Assembly (NCBI GenBank): GCA_049840875.1
Contig: JASGJE010000002.1
Coordinates: 124,001 to 188,000, forward strand
Direction: 5' to 3'
DNA from: JAFDYH01 sp049840875
GTDB lineage: Bacteria > Bacteroidota > Bacteroidia > Chitinophagales > Chitinophagaceae
DNA length: 64,000 nucleotides
In this document: piece by piece, positions 42,029 through 51,082 of the stretch
Layout: the number at the start of each line of letters is the position of its first letter
Position numbering within the stretch: position 1 is the first letter of the stretch
The notes under the pieces: model-generated
The model's input: the letters and a program-made list of their open reading frames with translations, nothing else
Told to the model about the DNA's origin: nothing
The model's database searches: none
Position numbers and translations under genes: made by a program

Positions 42029-43372
42029 GTGAAAAAATTAGTTCAGACTTTAAAAAACATCTGGAGCATTGAGGAACTAAGAAGTAAAATTCTTTTTACT
42101 CTGCTTCTCATATTAATTTATCGTTTCGGAAGTCATATTGCATTACCGGGTATCGATCCCGGAAAATTGGATCAGTTTGGCAAAGCTGCCAAAGGCGGTA
42201 TGCTTGGATTGATTGATACATTTGCCGGCGGTGCTTTTTCACAGGCATCAATATTCGCTCTTGGGATCATGCCATATATCTCTGCTTCGATTTTCATGCA
42301 GTTGATGACCGTACTGGTGCCTACTTTTCAAAAAATGCAAAAGGAAGGTGATAGCGGCCGTAAAAAGATCAATCAGTATACGCGTTATCTTACCGTAGTT
42401 GTTACTTTGGTTCAGGCATCAGCGTATGTGAAATTCCTGACAGAAATGACAAGACAAAGCGGCGCCATTATGGAAGGCTTTGCTGGTTATTTCTGGCTTT
42501 CAACAGTGGTTGTATTGACTGCAGGCACCTTGTTTGTAATGTGGTTGGGTGAAAAAATTACCGATAAAGGATTAGGTAATGGTACTTCTTTGATCATCAT
42601 GATCGGAATCCTCGCACGCCTTCCGCAATCATTCATGCAGGAATTGGAAGCGAAATCAGTTCGCAGTGGTCAGATACTGATTTTCATTATTGAGATTGCT
42701 GTGCTCATCGCTATTATAATGGGCTGTGTATTGCTCGTACAGGGAACAAGAAAGATACCTGTAAACTATGCAAAGCAGATTGTTGGTAACCGTCAATTTG
42801 GAGGGGCCCGCCAGTTTTTACCGATCAAGGTAAACAGCGCTGGTGTAATGCCGATCATCTTCGCCCAGGCTATCATGTTCCTGCCTACTTTATTTACGTA
42901 TACCAATACAGATACAGGAAGGGGTATTGGAAGAATATTCTCCGATCATGCGAATGGGTGGTACATGTTGGTGTACGCAACTGTTGTTATTGCTTTTACT
43001 TTTTTGTATACGGCATTAATTTTTAATCCAAAGCAGATTGCAGATAACCTCAAACAGAACAACGGTTTCATCCCGGGTGTAAAGCCTGGTCAGCCAACAA
43101 CAGACTATATAGGCGCTATTATGGACAGAATTACGCTTCCGGGCGCATTTCTGCTGGCGTTGGTTGGTATCCTGCCAGGATTTGCAAAGCTATTGGGCGT
43201 TACTCAAGGATTTTCAACGTTCTTCGGTGGTACGTCTTTGCTGATCATGGTAGGTGTAATTCTTGATACACTACAACAGATAGAAACACAATTGTTAATG
43301 CGTCAGTATGATGGTTTGATGAAGAGCGGTCGTATACAAGGCAGACAAACTGCTACGCAAGTACAGTATTGA
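42029..43372 (+). CDS. secY: Protein translocase subunit SecY
   Basis: 447 residues. It starts at GTG 42029; no ATG is available before the conserved N-terminus KLVQTLKNIWSIEELRSKI. Ten membrane segments are visible. The plug/TM2 region AGGAFSQASIFALGIMPYIS and the C-terminal loop LKQNNGFIPGVKPGQPT are diagnostic. It forms the SecYEG channel in the inner membrane. A weak start and an upstream hairpin may lower its level relative to the ribosomal proteins. Confidence 0.98.
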   Translation: MKKLVQTLKNIWSIEELRSKILFTLLLILIYRFGSHIALPGIDPGKLDQFGKAAKGGMLGLIDTFAGGAFSQASIFALGIMPYISASIFMQLMTVLVPTFQKMQKEGDSGRKKINQYTRYLTVVVTLVQASAYVKFLTEMTRQSGAIMEGFAGYFWLSTVVVLTAGTLFVMWLGEKITDKGLGNGTSLIIMIGILARLPQSFMQELEAKSVRSGQILIFIIEIAVLIAIIMGCVLLVQGTRKIPVNYAKQIVGNRQFGGARQFLPIKVNSAGVMPIIFAQAIMFLPTLFTYTNTDTGRGIGRIFSDHANGWYMLVYATVVIAFTFLYTALIFNPKQIADNLKQNNGFIPGVKPGQPTTDYIGAIMDRITLPGAFLLALVGILPGFAKLLGVTQGFSTFFGGTSLLIMVGVILDTLQQIETQLLMRQYDGLMKSGRIQGRQTATQVQY

Positions 43373-43394
43373 TAACATTGTAAAATAATTGCTC

Positions 43395-43436
43395 AAAACC
43401 TGGTGAGTGAACAGTTCTTGCCAGGTTTTGTTTTAT
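43395..43436 (+). terminator. Intrinsic terminator between secY and map
   Basis: AAAACCTGG (43395-43403) pairs perfectly with CCAGGTTTT (43421-43429) around a 17-base loop, followed by GTTTTATT. Just after it GATATTTG (43442-43449) is one base off the -7 consensus, so map may have its own promoter. Confidence 0.65.
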
Positions 43437-43453
43437 TATAAGATATTTGCAGA

Positions 43454-44278
43454 ATGATTTTTTATAAAACCGATATTGAAGTAGAGCAGATGCGGCAGAG
43501 CGCATTGCTGGTTGGTAAAACGTTGACTGAAGTAGCTAACGTTTTAAAGCCAGGTGTTACTACAATATTCCTGGATAAAATGATCGGCGATTTTATAAAA
43601 GATCACAAGGCTATCCCTTCATTTCTGAACTATCATGGCTATCCGTACAATGCCTGTCTTTCTGTAAATGATGTGGTAGTGCATGGATTTCCCAATAAAA
43701 GTGAATTGAGAGAAGGCGACATTATTACTGTAGATATCGGCGTTATTCTCAATGGCTGGCATGGAGACCATGCTTATACTTTTGCTATTGGAGACCCTGG
43801 CCCTGAAGTAATGCAGTTAATAAAAGTTACAAAAGAATCTCTTTATAAGGGAATAGAAAAGGCTATTAGCGGAAACCGGATCGGTGATATTGCTTTCGCT
43901 ATACAAGAGTATACAGAACGGAAAAATGGTTATGGAGTAGTGAGAGAGTTGGTTGGTCATGGATTAGGAAGAAGCCTTCATGAAGATCCCCAGGTTCCGA
44001 ATTATGGTAAGCGTGGAAGTGGCACCAAACTGAAAGATGGAATGGTATTGGCCATTGAGCCAATGATCAACCTGGGTAAAAAGGATGTCTATACTGAAGA
44101 TGATGGATGGACAGTGCGTACTAAAGATGGAAAGCCATCTGTACATTTTGAACATGACGTTTGTGTACGCAGAGGAAAAGCAGATATTCTTTCCAGCTAT
44201 AAATCAATTGAAGAAGCTGAACGACGCAATAGTAACCTGAAAACTGAATCATCGCTATTGACGGCAGTAGCGGTATAG
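43454..44278 (+). CDS. map: Methionine aminopeptidase type I
   Basis: 274 residues, ATG start. Metal ligands and surrounding motifs: YPYNACLSVNDVVVHGFP, TVDIGVILNGWHGDHAYTF (two Asp), GHGLGRSLHEDPQVPNYG (His), LAIEPMIN (Glu) and VHFEHDVCV (Glu). It removes the initiator Met from nascent proteins. Last gene of the cluster: infA, rpmJ, rpsM, rpsK, rpsD, rpoA and rplQ, which often follow in Bacteroidota, are absent. A flavoprotein gene follows instead. Confidence 0.97.
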   Translation: MIFYKTDIEVEQMRQSALLVGKTLTEVANVLKPGVTTIFLDKMIGDFIKDHKAIPSFLNYHGYPYNACLSVNDVVVHGFPNKSELREGDIITVDIGVILNGWHGDHAYTFAIGDPGPEVMQLIKVTKESLYKGIEKAISGNRIGDIAFAIQEYTERKNGYGVVRELVGHGLGRSLHEDPQVPNYGKRGSGTKLKDGMVLAIEPMINLGKKDVYTEDDGWTVRTKDGKPSVHFEHDVCVRRGKADILSSYKSIEEAERRNSNLKTESSLLTAVAV

Positions 44279-44341
44279 TTGCCTCTGGCTATCTTATTTT
44301 ACCTGCTTAATTTAAATTTTCTTTCTTTGCCATTCTTATCT

Positions 44342-45604
44342 ATGGCAAAAAGTCTAATCGTTATAGGTGGTGGCGCTGCTGGTTTTTTCTGCGCTGTTAA
44401 TGCGGCGAGGATAAACCCAAACCTTCATGTCACGATACTTGAAAAATCGAATAAACTTCTATCTAAAGTAAAAGTCAGCGGGGGAGGGCGTTGTAATGTA
44501 ACGCATCATTGTTTTGATATTGATGAAATGAGCAGACGTTATCCAAGGGGGCAGCATTTTGTAAAGAAATCATTCCATCGATTTTTTACAACTGATACAA
44601 TTAATTGGTTTGAGCAACGAGGTGTAAAACTGAAAGCGGAAAAAGATGGAAGAATGTTTCCGGTCACTGACAGTTCGCAATCCATTATTAATTGCCTTCA
44701 GCATGAAGCGCAACAATATAACGTCAAAGTAAAAACGCAGACTGAAATAAAGAGTATAAAATTTCAGAATGAGAAATTTGTAGTTGCCCTGGCTTCGTCT
44801 GAACTTCTTATTGCTGATTATGTATGCATCGCAACAGGTGGTTATCCCAAAGCACCGATGTTTGGTTGGATAAAAGACTTAGGGCATTTAATTGAAGAAC
44901 CCGTACCATCTTTATTTACTTTTAACCTGCCTACTGGTCAGGTTGGTCTTCCTGCTCATTCTATAACAAAGCTAATGGGAGTGAGCGTAGATAAAGCAAT
45001 TGTGAAAATTATCGGATCGAAGTTAATTGAAGAAGGACCGTTATTGATTACTCACTGGGGATTAAGCGGACCAGTTGTGTTGCGGTTAAGTGCATGGGGG
45101 GCGAGGGAATTAGCAGCTTGCAGTTGGCAATTTGCAATAAGCATTAACTGGTTGCCGGATTATAACGAGAATAATTTACGGGAAAGATTTAGTGAATTGC
45201 GAAAAGAATTGGCTTCACAGAAAGTATTTAATAGAAATCCATTTGGTTTACCTCAACGATTATGGGAGTTTCTGCTTACTGAATCATCGATTAGTATAGA
45301 GTGTAGATGGTCCGATTTACCCGCAAAAGAACAAAACAGGATGATAAGAAATCTTTGCCAGTATGAATGCGCCGTAAAAGGAAAAACAACATTCAAAGAA
45401 GAGTTCGTAACCGCAGGCGGCGTTAAACTAAATGAAATAGACGCGAATACAATGATGAGTAAAAAAATACCGGGTTTGTTTTTTGCAGGGGAAGTAATGG
45501 ATGTAGATGGAATTACCGGTGGTTTTAATTTTCAACACGCATGGACAAGTGGTTTTATTGCCGGATCGACAATAGCTGTTGAAAGCTCAGGAATACTGGC
45601 ATAG
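44342..45604 (+). CDS. BaiN/RdsA-type NAD(P)/FAD-dependent oxidoreductase
   Basis: 420 residues from the ATG at 44342. The frame extends upstream but into non-conserved sequence. The dinucleotide motif is SLIVIGGGAAGFFCAVNAAR, followed by KVKVSGGGRCNVTHHC (HI0933 signature), CIATGGYPKAPMFG, and the C-terminal FAD contact GLFFAGEVMDVDGITGGFNF ending in HAWTSG. The substrate of these flavoproteins is not settled. Separated from map by 63 bases. Confidence 0.9.
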   Translation: MAKSLIVIGGGAAGFFCAVNAARINPNLHVTILEKSNKLLSKVKVSGGGRCNVTHHCFDIDEMSRRYPRGQHFVKKSFHRFFTTDTINWFEQRGVKLKAEKDGRMFPVTDSSQSIINCLQHEAQQYNVKVKTQTEIKSIKFQNEKFVVALASSELLIADYVCIATGGYPKAPMFGWIKDLGHLIEEPVPSLFTFNLPTGQVGLPAHSITKLMGVSVDKAIVKIIGSKLIEEGPLLITHWGLSGPVVLRLSAWGARELAACSWQFAISINWLPDYNENNLRERFSELRKELASQKVFNRNPFGLPQRLWEFLLTESSISIECRWSDLPAKEQNRMIRNLCQYECAVKGKTTFKEEFVTAGGVKLNEIDANTMMSKKIPGLFFAGEVMDVDGITGGFNFQHAWTSGFIAGSTIAVESSGILA

Positions 45605-46011
45605 CTATTATTATTGTTACCAAAACTATATGAACGCCCTTCTAAAGCGAACAGTGTAGGTAAAGCAATGTTATAAGCATAAGCGCTGACTACTTATCAC
45701 TCATCTAGTATAATTCAATTTTATAATTAGTGACAGATGTGATAGTATGATGTTGTAAATACTTATTACTTCCACATTATTATACTTGCTGTCAAAATAA
45801 ATCTGATTAAAGTTGTTTTCTGTTCTTAAATCATTTTATTTTTAGTGGATATACAGAACATCGTTCTGCATATCGTAAAGGATATTATCCAGGATCTTCA
45901 AGCATAAAAGTTACATTTTCTCTGGCTCTACGTGGAGGCTGTTTATTTCGCGGCTTTGTATTGTCAAGTTAATTAACACACTTTTTAAAACTTTATAATT
46001 AAGTAGCTTTT
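45605..46011. other. Gene-poor AT-rich gap
   Basis: Very AT-rich. One stretch at about 45840-45971 is protein-like on the plus strand (SGYTEHRSAYRKGYYPG, then LALRGGCLFRGFVLSS and a stop) but lacks a start codon, so it may be a decayed gene end. No RNA gene or repeat family is recognisable. Confidence 0.4.
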
Positions 46012-46119
46012 ATGTATAATCATTTAAAACGAGCTCGTATAATTCGAATAAGAGTCAATATATTCTTAACCCTGATTATTATTGTGTTGTTGATTCTTCT
46101 AAACGGTCTAAGCAGATAA
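46012..46119 (+). CDS. Possible 35-residue single-span membrane peptide
   Basis: ATG at 46012, TAA at 46117-46119. The peptide has a basic N-terminus (MYNHLKRARIIRIRV) followed by a continuous hydrophobic stretch (NIFLTLIIIVLLILLNGL) and SR at the end, the pattern of N-in single-span small membrane proteins. It is the only well-formed short frame in the 673-base gap. No homologue is recognised and no promoter box is clear, so this remains a candidate. Confidence 0.35.
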   Translation: MYNHLKRARIIRIRVNIFLTLIIIVLLILLNGLSR

Positions 46120-46277
46120 ATTTAAAATTGCGTGTGAAACGCATAATTATATAGGTTTAATCTTGGTTAAACCAGGGAAGCTTTTGTATTCTTCTTTAAA
46201 AAAAATTATTTCAAGTTCGAATTACTAGAAGTAAAAAATTGTGGTCTGTAAAGCAGCGTAATTGATTTTGCTTTTAA

Positions 46278-47543
46278 TCATTGCTTATCCGGCATCGGAC
46301 TTGCATTTACTAATTTCAACGCTTCATCTATATAGATTTCACCAGTCATTTCCCCCAAGCTTGTGCGGCTTACATACTCGTATCGTTTAAAACTATTGAA
46401 GTCAACTTTTGTGAGCATATAACCAAACGCATCATTTGTCAATCCAAAAAGGAAAGGTTGTTTGGTGTGCATTTTTCTTTTTACATAATAACCGATGTTT
46501 GGCAAAGCTTCACCCGGTACAGTTAATATCTGAGCTTTACCAATATTTAATAGATTCAGACGTGTGGTTGCTGTATCCGGATTGATAACAGCGGGTTTCA
46601 AAGGTGAATTGGTGAGAATGAATTTCATCATTTCCGATTCAACCGGGAAATGAATGATTTTCGATGTGCAATACAATACAGGATCTTTTTGCTCTTCCGC
46701 TTTATCAATAATCCTTAATGCTTCATCAGCGAGTAGCGTACCGATACGAATACATTCCTGCCAGTCATTCGCTTCTTTACCGCCTTCGAGGCGATTATCA
46801 GCTGTTACCATTCCTCCTTGTGCACTATTCATAAACAAAGCAACCCCTCCAATTTTTGATTCGATGCGTTCGTACAAAGGCCCACACAAATCAGGGCTTA
46901 ATATACCACGATCAGGGCCAATAACTTCTGGATGTACAGCATAATTTACCAATGTCGCTATTGGTTTTCCTTTGTGTGCGCCCGTTGTCGCAATAGTTTG
47001 TATTACCCCACAACGTGGATCGAATAACTTATCAGCATAATAATTGTAAGATATTTTTCCTTTTGCTTCATCTACTGCAGTTTTTAAAATTGCTGGCTCC
47101 AGTTTTGATGTCGCTTCGTTTACTGCATCGGCTATTTGTTTTGTACACCAGTCAAGGTATTTGAGGTCGGCGCCTGTTTTGCCATTTTCATCGGGGAATG
47201 CATAGGCATCCGGTGCGCTGTGCGTATGTGTACAACCAATTAATATATTTTCGGGTGGAATCCCTTTTATCAATGCTCTTGATTTATCGCCAAGAATTGC
47301 GGTCCAACCGAGATTATCTACATTAACAATAGCGATTCTTGTAGTACCTTTTTCCAACACCAAAGCCCTTGCATAAAGTTCTCCTTTCTTTTCCTTTGAT
47401 GGCCTTGGCTGACCAACACCGCCAGAGACAGGTAATAACGGGTCAGGTGTAATGGTTCGCAAGGCAGCGCCTGCTTTGAATTGCTGACTATAGCCTACGA
47501 ATGAAATACCTAAAAGAATTGCAATGCAAAACGACTTTATCAT
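46278..47543 (-). CDS. Neutral/alkaline ceramidase-like secreted protein
   Basis: 421 residues from the ATG at 47543 (47549 is also possible). Signal peptide MIKSFCIAILLGISFVGYSQ. The catalytic-domain motifs of neutral ceramidase are recognisable: AALRTITPDPLLPVSGG, IVNVDNLGWT, the zinc motif GCTHTHSAPDAY, VNYAVHPEVIG with a further His, and MNSAQGGMV. It is shorter than full ceramidases (~650), lacking the C-terminal Ig-like domain, so the substrate may be a different amide lipid. Sphingolipids are common in Bacteroidota, which fits. 63 bases downstream of an acyltransferase gene on the same strand. Confidence 0.82.
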   Translation of the reverse strand: MIKSFCIAILLGISFVGYSQQFKAGAALRTITPDPLLPVSGGVGQPRPSKEKKGELYARALVLEKGTTRIAIVNVDNLGWTAILGDKSRALIKGIPPENILIGCTHTHSAPDAYAFPDENGKTGADLKYLDWCTKQIADAVNEATSKLEPAILKTAVDEAKGKISYNYYADKLFDPRCGVIQTIATTGAHKGKPIATLVNYAVHPEVIGPDRGILSPDLCGPLYERIESKIGGVALFMNSAQGGMVTADNRLEGGKEANDWQECIRIGTLLADEALRIIDKAEEQKDPVLYCTSKIIHFPVESEMMKFILTNSPLKPAVINPDTATTRLNLLNIGKAQILTVPGEALPNIGYYVKRKMHTKQPFLFGLTNDAFGYMLTKVDFNSFKRYEYVSRTSLGEMTGEIYIDEALKLVNASPMPDKQ

Positions 47544-47605
47544 AAGCATACCAGTTTGGAGTAAATGATTGTTGTTCTTTTGAGAAGTATACTGATTGAA
47601 TATAC

Positions 47606-48721
47606 TCATTGTTTATCCAATTGACTTTTCAGCAATACATAGCTCCAGGCGGTGAATGGTAAAATCAAAAAGATTATCAGCAAGTATAAAGAATGAAAAA
47701 GAAGATAAAGCAACAGGAAGATTAACAGAAGATAAACCGGGTAAGCGAATAAAAGTATTGCTGCCATTACGGAATCGAAATGGTCATTGTGATTGCATCG
47801 TTTCCATGTAAAACTTTTTACTGGTAAATACAATGGTGCGTGAAATAGAAATCCCAGCGCTGCAGGTATCGAGAATAATACTTTTTGCCAGGCAGATGGT
47901 TTTCGTTCCAGCATTTTTTGCTGGGTTTGAATATCATTTTTATCAATTTCGAAGACCAGCATTTTTAATTGTGCGTTCAGCAGATCATTGAACTCCTGGT
48001 AACGTTTGCCATCTTTATCGTTTAAGTCAATATCAACTTTGTTCATTATTTCGCCGAAATTGATAAAGACATTTTTTCCAAACCGGCGGAACGAACTGTA
48101 GTTGATAGCAACAGGTAGTACCCGCAATGGAATATTATTTTCCCAACTACTTATAGCGAGACGAGCTGTTCCTTTTTTCAGTGGCCGCAAATGCCATTCA
48201 TTAATACATTTTCCTTCGCTGAATATTTGTACAATCCCATTTTTACGAAAGATGTCTTTGCAGGCATCAAACGTTTTGTAATTTTCGGGAACATTTTGTG
48301 TGCCTTCACTTGTGCGATATACTGGCAAAAGATTTACTGCTGTTAATAATTTTTTATGCCTTGATTTTTTGAATACATCACCTCTGGCCAACGCCCAGTT
48401 TGGCTGTGTCAGTAAGATATCGAAGATGATGCCGTCAAGAAATGAATTTGGATGATTACAGGCCAACAGGACAGGCCCGTTTATCTTTAACAAGTCGGGT
48501 TTGTTTACAATTATTTTCCGGCAGAATATTTTCATGCCGAGGCTTACATAAATTTTGAGAACCTGGTAAAGCAGATTTTTTTTGTAAATATAAACGAAGT
48601 CCAAAAAGACGGAGATTGGAAGTCGGAAAGCATAGTTCTTGGAGTTTTCAGTTTTGTAATTTTTCAGTGTGTTCCCTGGATTTAAAAACAGATATCGGTT
48701 CTTCTCAAGGGAGCGTTGCAA
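47606..48721 (-). CDS. Acyltransferase (PlsC-like, H-x5-D variant)
   Basis: Up to 371 residues. The start is uncertain: TTG at 48721 gives the full frame, while the first ATG (48535) lies only just before the conserved region KIFCRKIIVNKPDLLKINGP. Block I reads LACNHPNSFLDGIIFD, where His and Asp are separated by five residues as in eukaryotic Gat-type enzymes. Block III is FSEGKCINEW (Glu-Gly but no Pro). The C-terminus has two or three membrane segments (YPVYLLLIFLLLYLLFHSLY). Lipid acyl transfer at the membrane is likely. It could serve the adjacent ceramidase-like gene's pathway. Confidence 0.78.
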   Translation of the reverse strand: MQRSLEKNRYLFLNPGNTLKNYKTENSKNYAFRLPISVFLDFVYIYKKNLLYQVLKIYVSLGMKIFCRKIIVNKPDLLKINGPVLLACNHPNSFLDGIIFDILLTQPNWALARGDVFKKSRHKKLLTAVNLLPVYRTSEGTQNVPENYKTFDACKDIFRKNGIVQIFSEGKCINEWHLRPLKKGTARLAISSWENNIPLRVLPVAINYSSFRRFGKNVFINFGEIMNKVDIDLNDKDGKRYQEFNDLLNAQLKMLVFEIDKNDIQTQQKMLERKPSAWQKVLFSIPAALGFLFHAPLYLPVKSFTWKRCNHNDHFDSVMAAILLFAYPVYLLLIFLLLYLLFHSLYLLIIFLILPFTAWSYVLLKSQLDKQ

Positions 48722-48817
48722 TGCTTTTATTATTAAGGGTTTATCATTGATGTCAGTGTAATTATAGCAGCAGGAAAAAACCTTAAACTTTAAACGTCAT
48801 ACCTTAAACTTTTAAAT

Positions 48818-48825
48818 TATCTTTG
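48818..48825 (+). promoter_or_regulatory. Probable -7 box of the rpsA promoter
   Basis: TATCTTTG matches TANNTTTG, 40 bases before the rpsA ATG. The upstream word ACCTTAAACTTT is repeated nearby. The -33 element is not clear. Confidence 0.55.
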
Positions 48826-48864
48826 CAGCCCCGATTTTTTAAAACCTTTCGGGATTATTTTTTT

Positions 48865-50787
48865 ATGTCTGAAAACAATATTGTTAACGAAAACGCTGAA
48901 GCACAGGAGCCTGTTGCTGAAACGGTTGCGGCCGGAGCAGAAACAGCTACAGCGACAACAACTGCGCCTGTGGCAACTCCATTCGATACGGCACACGACG
49001 ATTTCGACTGGAGCATTGACAAAAGAAACGTTGCTGCTTACAGCAATGAAGAAAAAGAAAAGTACGACAAAGTGTATGAAAACACTTTTGTACAAATCAA
49101 CGACGGTGAATTGATTAAAGGATTGGTCGTTGGTTTAACGAAAACAGATGTTGTATTGAACATCGGTTTTAAAAGTGATGGTCTTATATCACTGAACGAA
49201 TTCCGTGATCTTTCCAACCTTGCGATTGGTGATGAGGTGGAAGTAATGGTTGTAGAAAAAGAAGACAGAGACGGTCATCTGAACCTCAGCCGTAAGCAAG
49301 CCCGCACTACCCGTGCATGGGAAAAAATCGTTGAAGTGCATAAAACCGGGGAAGTTATTACCGGTATTGTCACCAGCAAAACAAAAGGCGGCTTGATCGT
49401 AGATGTATTCGGAATGGAAACATTCTTACCAGGATCACAGATCGATGTGAAACCAGTTACCGATTACGATCAGTTTGTTGGCAAAACAATGGAGTTTAAA
49501 GTTGTTAAGGTAAACGAAACAATCAAGAACGCAGTTGTATCGCATAAAGCGCTTATCGAGAGCGATATCGAAGCACAACGTGCAGAGATTATCAGTAAGC
49601 TTGAGAAAGGCCAGGTATTGGAAGGAACTGTTAAGAACATTACAGACTTTGGTGCGTTTATGGATCTCGGTGGTCTCGATGGATTGTTGTACATCACAGA
49701 TATTTCATGGGGACGTATTTCTCATCCAAGTGAAGTATTGAAACTTGATCAAAAGATCAACGTGGTGGTATTGGATTTCGATGATGAGAAGAAGCGCATC
49801 AGCCTTGGCTTGAAACAATTGACTCCGCATCCATGGGATGTTTTACCAGAATCAATTGCTGAGGGTCAAATTGTAAAAGGTAAAGTAGTAAATATTGAAG
49901 ACTACGGTGCATTTCTTGAAATATTACCGGGCGTTGAAGGTCTCGTTCACGTAAGCGAGATTACCTGGGCAAATACTCCAATCAATGCAAAAGAATTCTT
50001 CAAGCTGGGAGATGAGCATGAAGCAAAAGTTGTAACACTTGACAAAGGAAGCCGTAAAATGAGCTTGTCGATCAAGCAACTTTCTCCAGATCCATGGAGC
50101 GATATTGAAAACAAATTCCCTGTTGGAAGCCGTCATAAAGGATTGGTGAAAAACATTACTCCTTATGGTGTGTTTGTAGAATTGGCCCCAGGCATCGGTG
50201 GTATGATTCATATCAGCGACTTGAGTTGGTTGAAGCGTTTCAATCATCCATCGGAATACACAAAAGTTGGTGAACATATCGACATCGTTATTCTCGGCAT
50301 TGATAAGGACAACCGCAAATTACAGTTAGGCCATAAACAATTGGAAGAAGATCCATGGAATACGTTGCAGGATACATTTGCTATCGGCAGCATTCATGAA
50401 GGAACTGTAATCCGTCGTGATGATAAAGGCGCAATTGTACAGTTGCCTTACGGTCTCGAAGGTTTTGCTCCTAATCGTCATCTTGCAAAAGAAGATGGAA
50501 AAAGCATCGGTGCTGATGAAACTGCGCAGTTCATGGTAATTGAATTTGATCGTAACGAAAAGCGTATCGTTCTTTCTCATACAAGAATCTGGGAACAAGC
50601 AGCAGCCAATGAAAAAGATGCAGCAAGAAAAGAAGCAAGGGTTGAAGCAGATAAGACTAAGAAGGCTGTTAAGAACATTCAAAACAAAGTAGAAAAAGCA
50701 ACTTTGGGAGACCTGGGTGTGTTAGCAGACCTTAAGAAGAAAATGGAAAGTGGCGACAACACTGAAGAGAGCAATGAATCGAAGTAA
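48865..50787 (+). CDS. rpsA: 30S ribosomal protein S1 (bS1)
   Basis: 640 residues from the ATG at 48865. Six S1/OB domains can be counted by their start motifs: GELIKGLVVGLTKTDVVLNI, GEVITGIVTSKTKGGLIVDV, GQVLEGTVKNITDFGAFMDL, GQIVKGKVVNIEDYGAFLEI, GSRHKGLVKNITPYGVFVEL and GSIHEGTVIRRDDKGAIVQL. The N-terminus is Ala/Thr/Glu-rich. S1 helps load mRNA on the ribosome, which matters especially where Shine-Dalgarno sequences are rare, as here. Confidence 0.97.
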   Translation: MSENNIVNENAEAQEPVAETVAAGAETATATTTAPVATPFDTAHDDFDWSIDKRNVAAYSNEEKEKYDKVYENTFVQINDGELIKGLVVGLTKTDVVLNIGFKSDGLISLNEFRDLSNLAIGDEVEVMVVEKEDRDGHLNLSRKQARTTRAWEKIVEVHKTGEVITGIVTSKTKGGLIVDVFGMETFLPGSQIDVKPVTDYDQFVGKTMEFKVVKVNETIKNAVVSHKALIESDIEAQRAEIISKLEKGQVLEGTVKNITDFGAFMDLGGLDGLLYITDISWGRISHPSEVLKLDQKINVVVLDFDDEKKRISLGLKQLTPHPWDVLPESIAEGQIVKGKVVNIEDYGAFLEILPGVEGLVHVSEITWANTPINAKEFFKLGDEHEAKVVTLDKGSRKMSLSIKQLSPDPWSDIENKFPVGSRHKGLVKNITPYGVFVELAPGIGGMIHISDLSWLKRFNHPSEYTKVGEHIDIVILGIDKDNRKLQLGHKQLEEDPWNTLQDTFAIGSIHEGTVIRRDDKGAIVQLPYGLEGFAPNRHLAKEDGKSIGADETAQFMVIEFDRNEKRIVLSHTRIWEQAAANEKDAARKEARVEADKTKKAVKNIQNKVEKATLGDLGVLADLKKKMESGDNTEESNESK

Positions 50788-50808
50788 AAAACTTCGCTGA
50801 ATAGTTAA

Positions 50809-50837
50809 GCCCTCCGTAACGCGGAGGGCTTTTTTTA
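50809..50837 (+). terminator. rpsA intrinsic terminator
   Basis: GCCCTCCG, short loop, CGGAGGGC, then TTTTTTT. Confidence 0.92.
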
Positions 50838-50856
50838 CGTCCTATATTTATTCACA

Positions 50857-50892
50857 TTTTTTGATGATAACATAGAGTTTTTATTATGTTTG
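50857..50892 (+). promoter_or_regulatory. Promoter of the T9SS-secreted protein gene
   Basis: -7 box TATGTTTG at 50885-50892 with a T-rich TTTTTTGA at about 50857-50864 in -33 position. The leader to the ATG at 51083 is ~185 bases, long enough for regulation, but no known riboswitch is recognised. Confidence 0.5.
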
Positions 50893-51082
50893 CAACTCAT
50901 CAAAAAAACTGCAACCTTATCTTCATTGAGTATCTAAGTTATCCTCTATCACTATTGAAGAATAAATAAAACAACAATCCGCGTTTACCAGGTGATCCCC
51001 TTCTAAGAAAGACCTTTATAAGTTGTTCGTACCCGCTGTGGCCTGTTGTTCAGGCTTCCTTATTCATCATAAACACTTGAGC

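Noticed and set aside
45838..45971. Protein-like stretch ending LFRGFVLSS
   Set aside because: There is no start codon in frame after the preceding stop. Too short to assign, kept only as a note in the gap entry.
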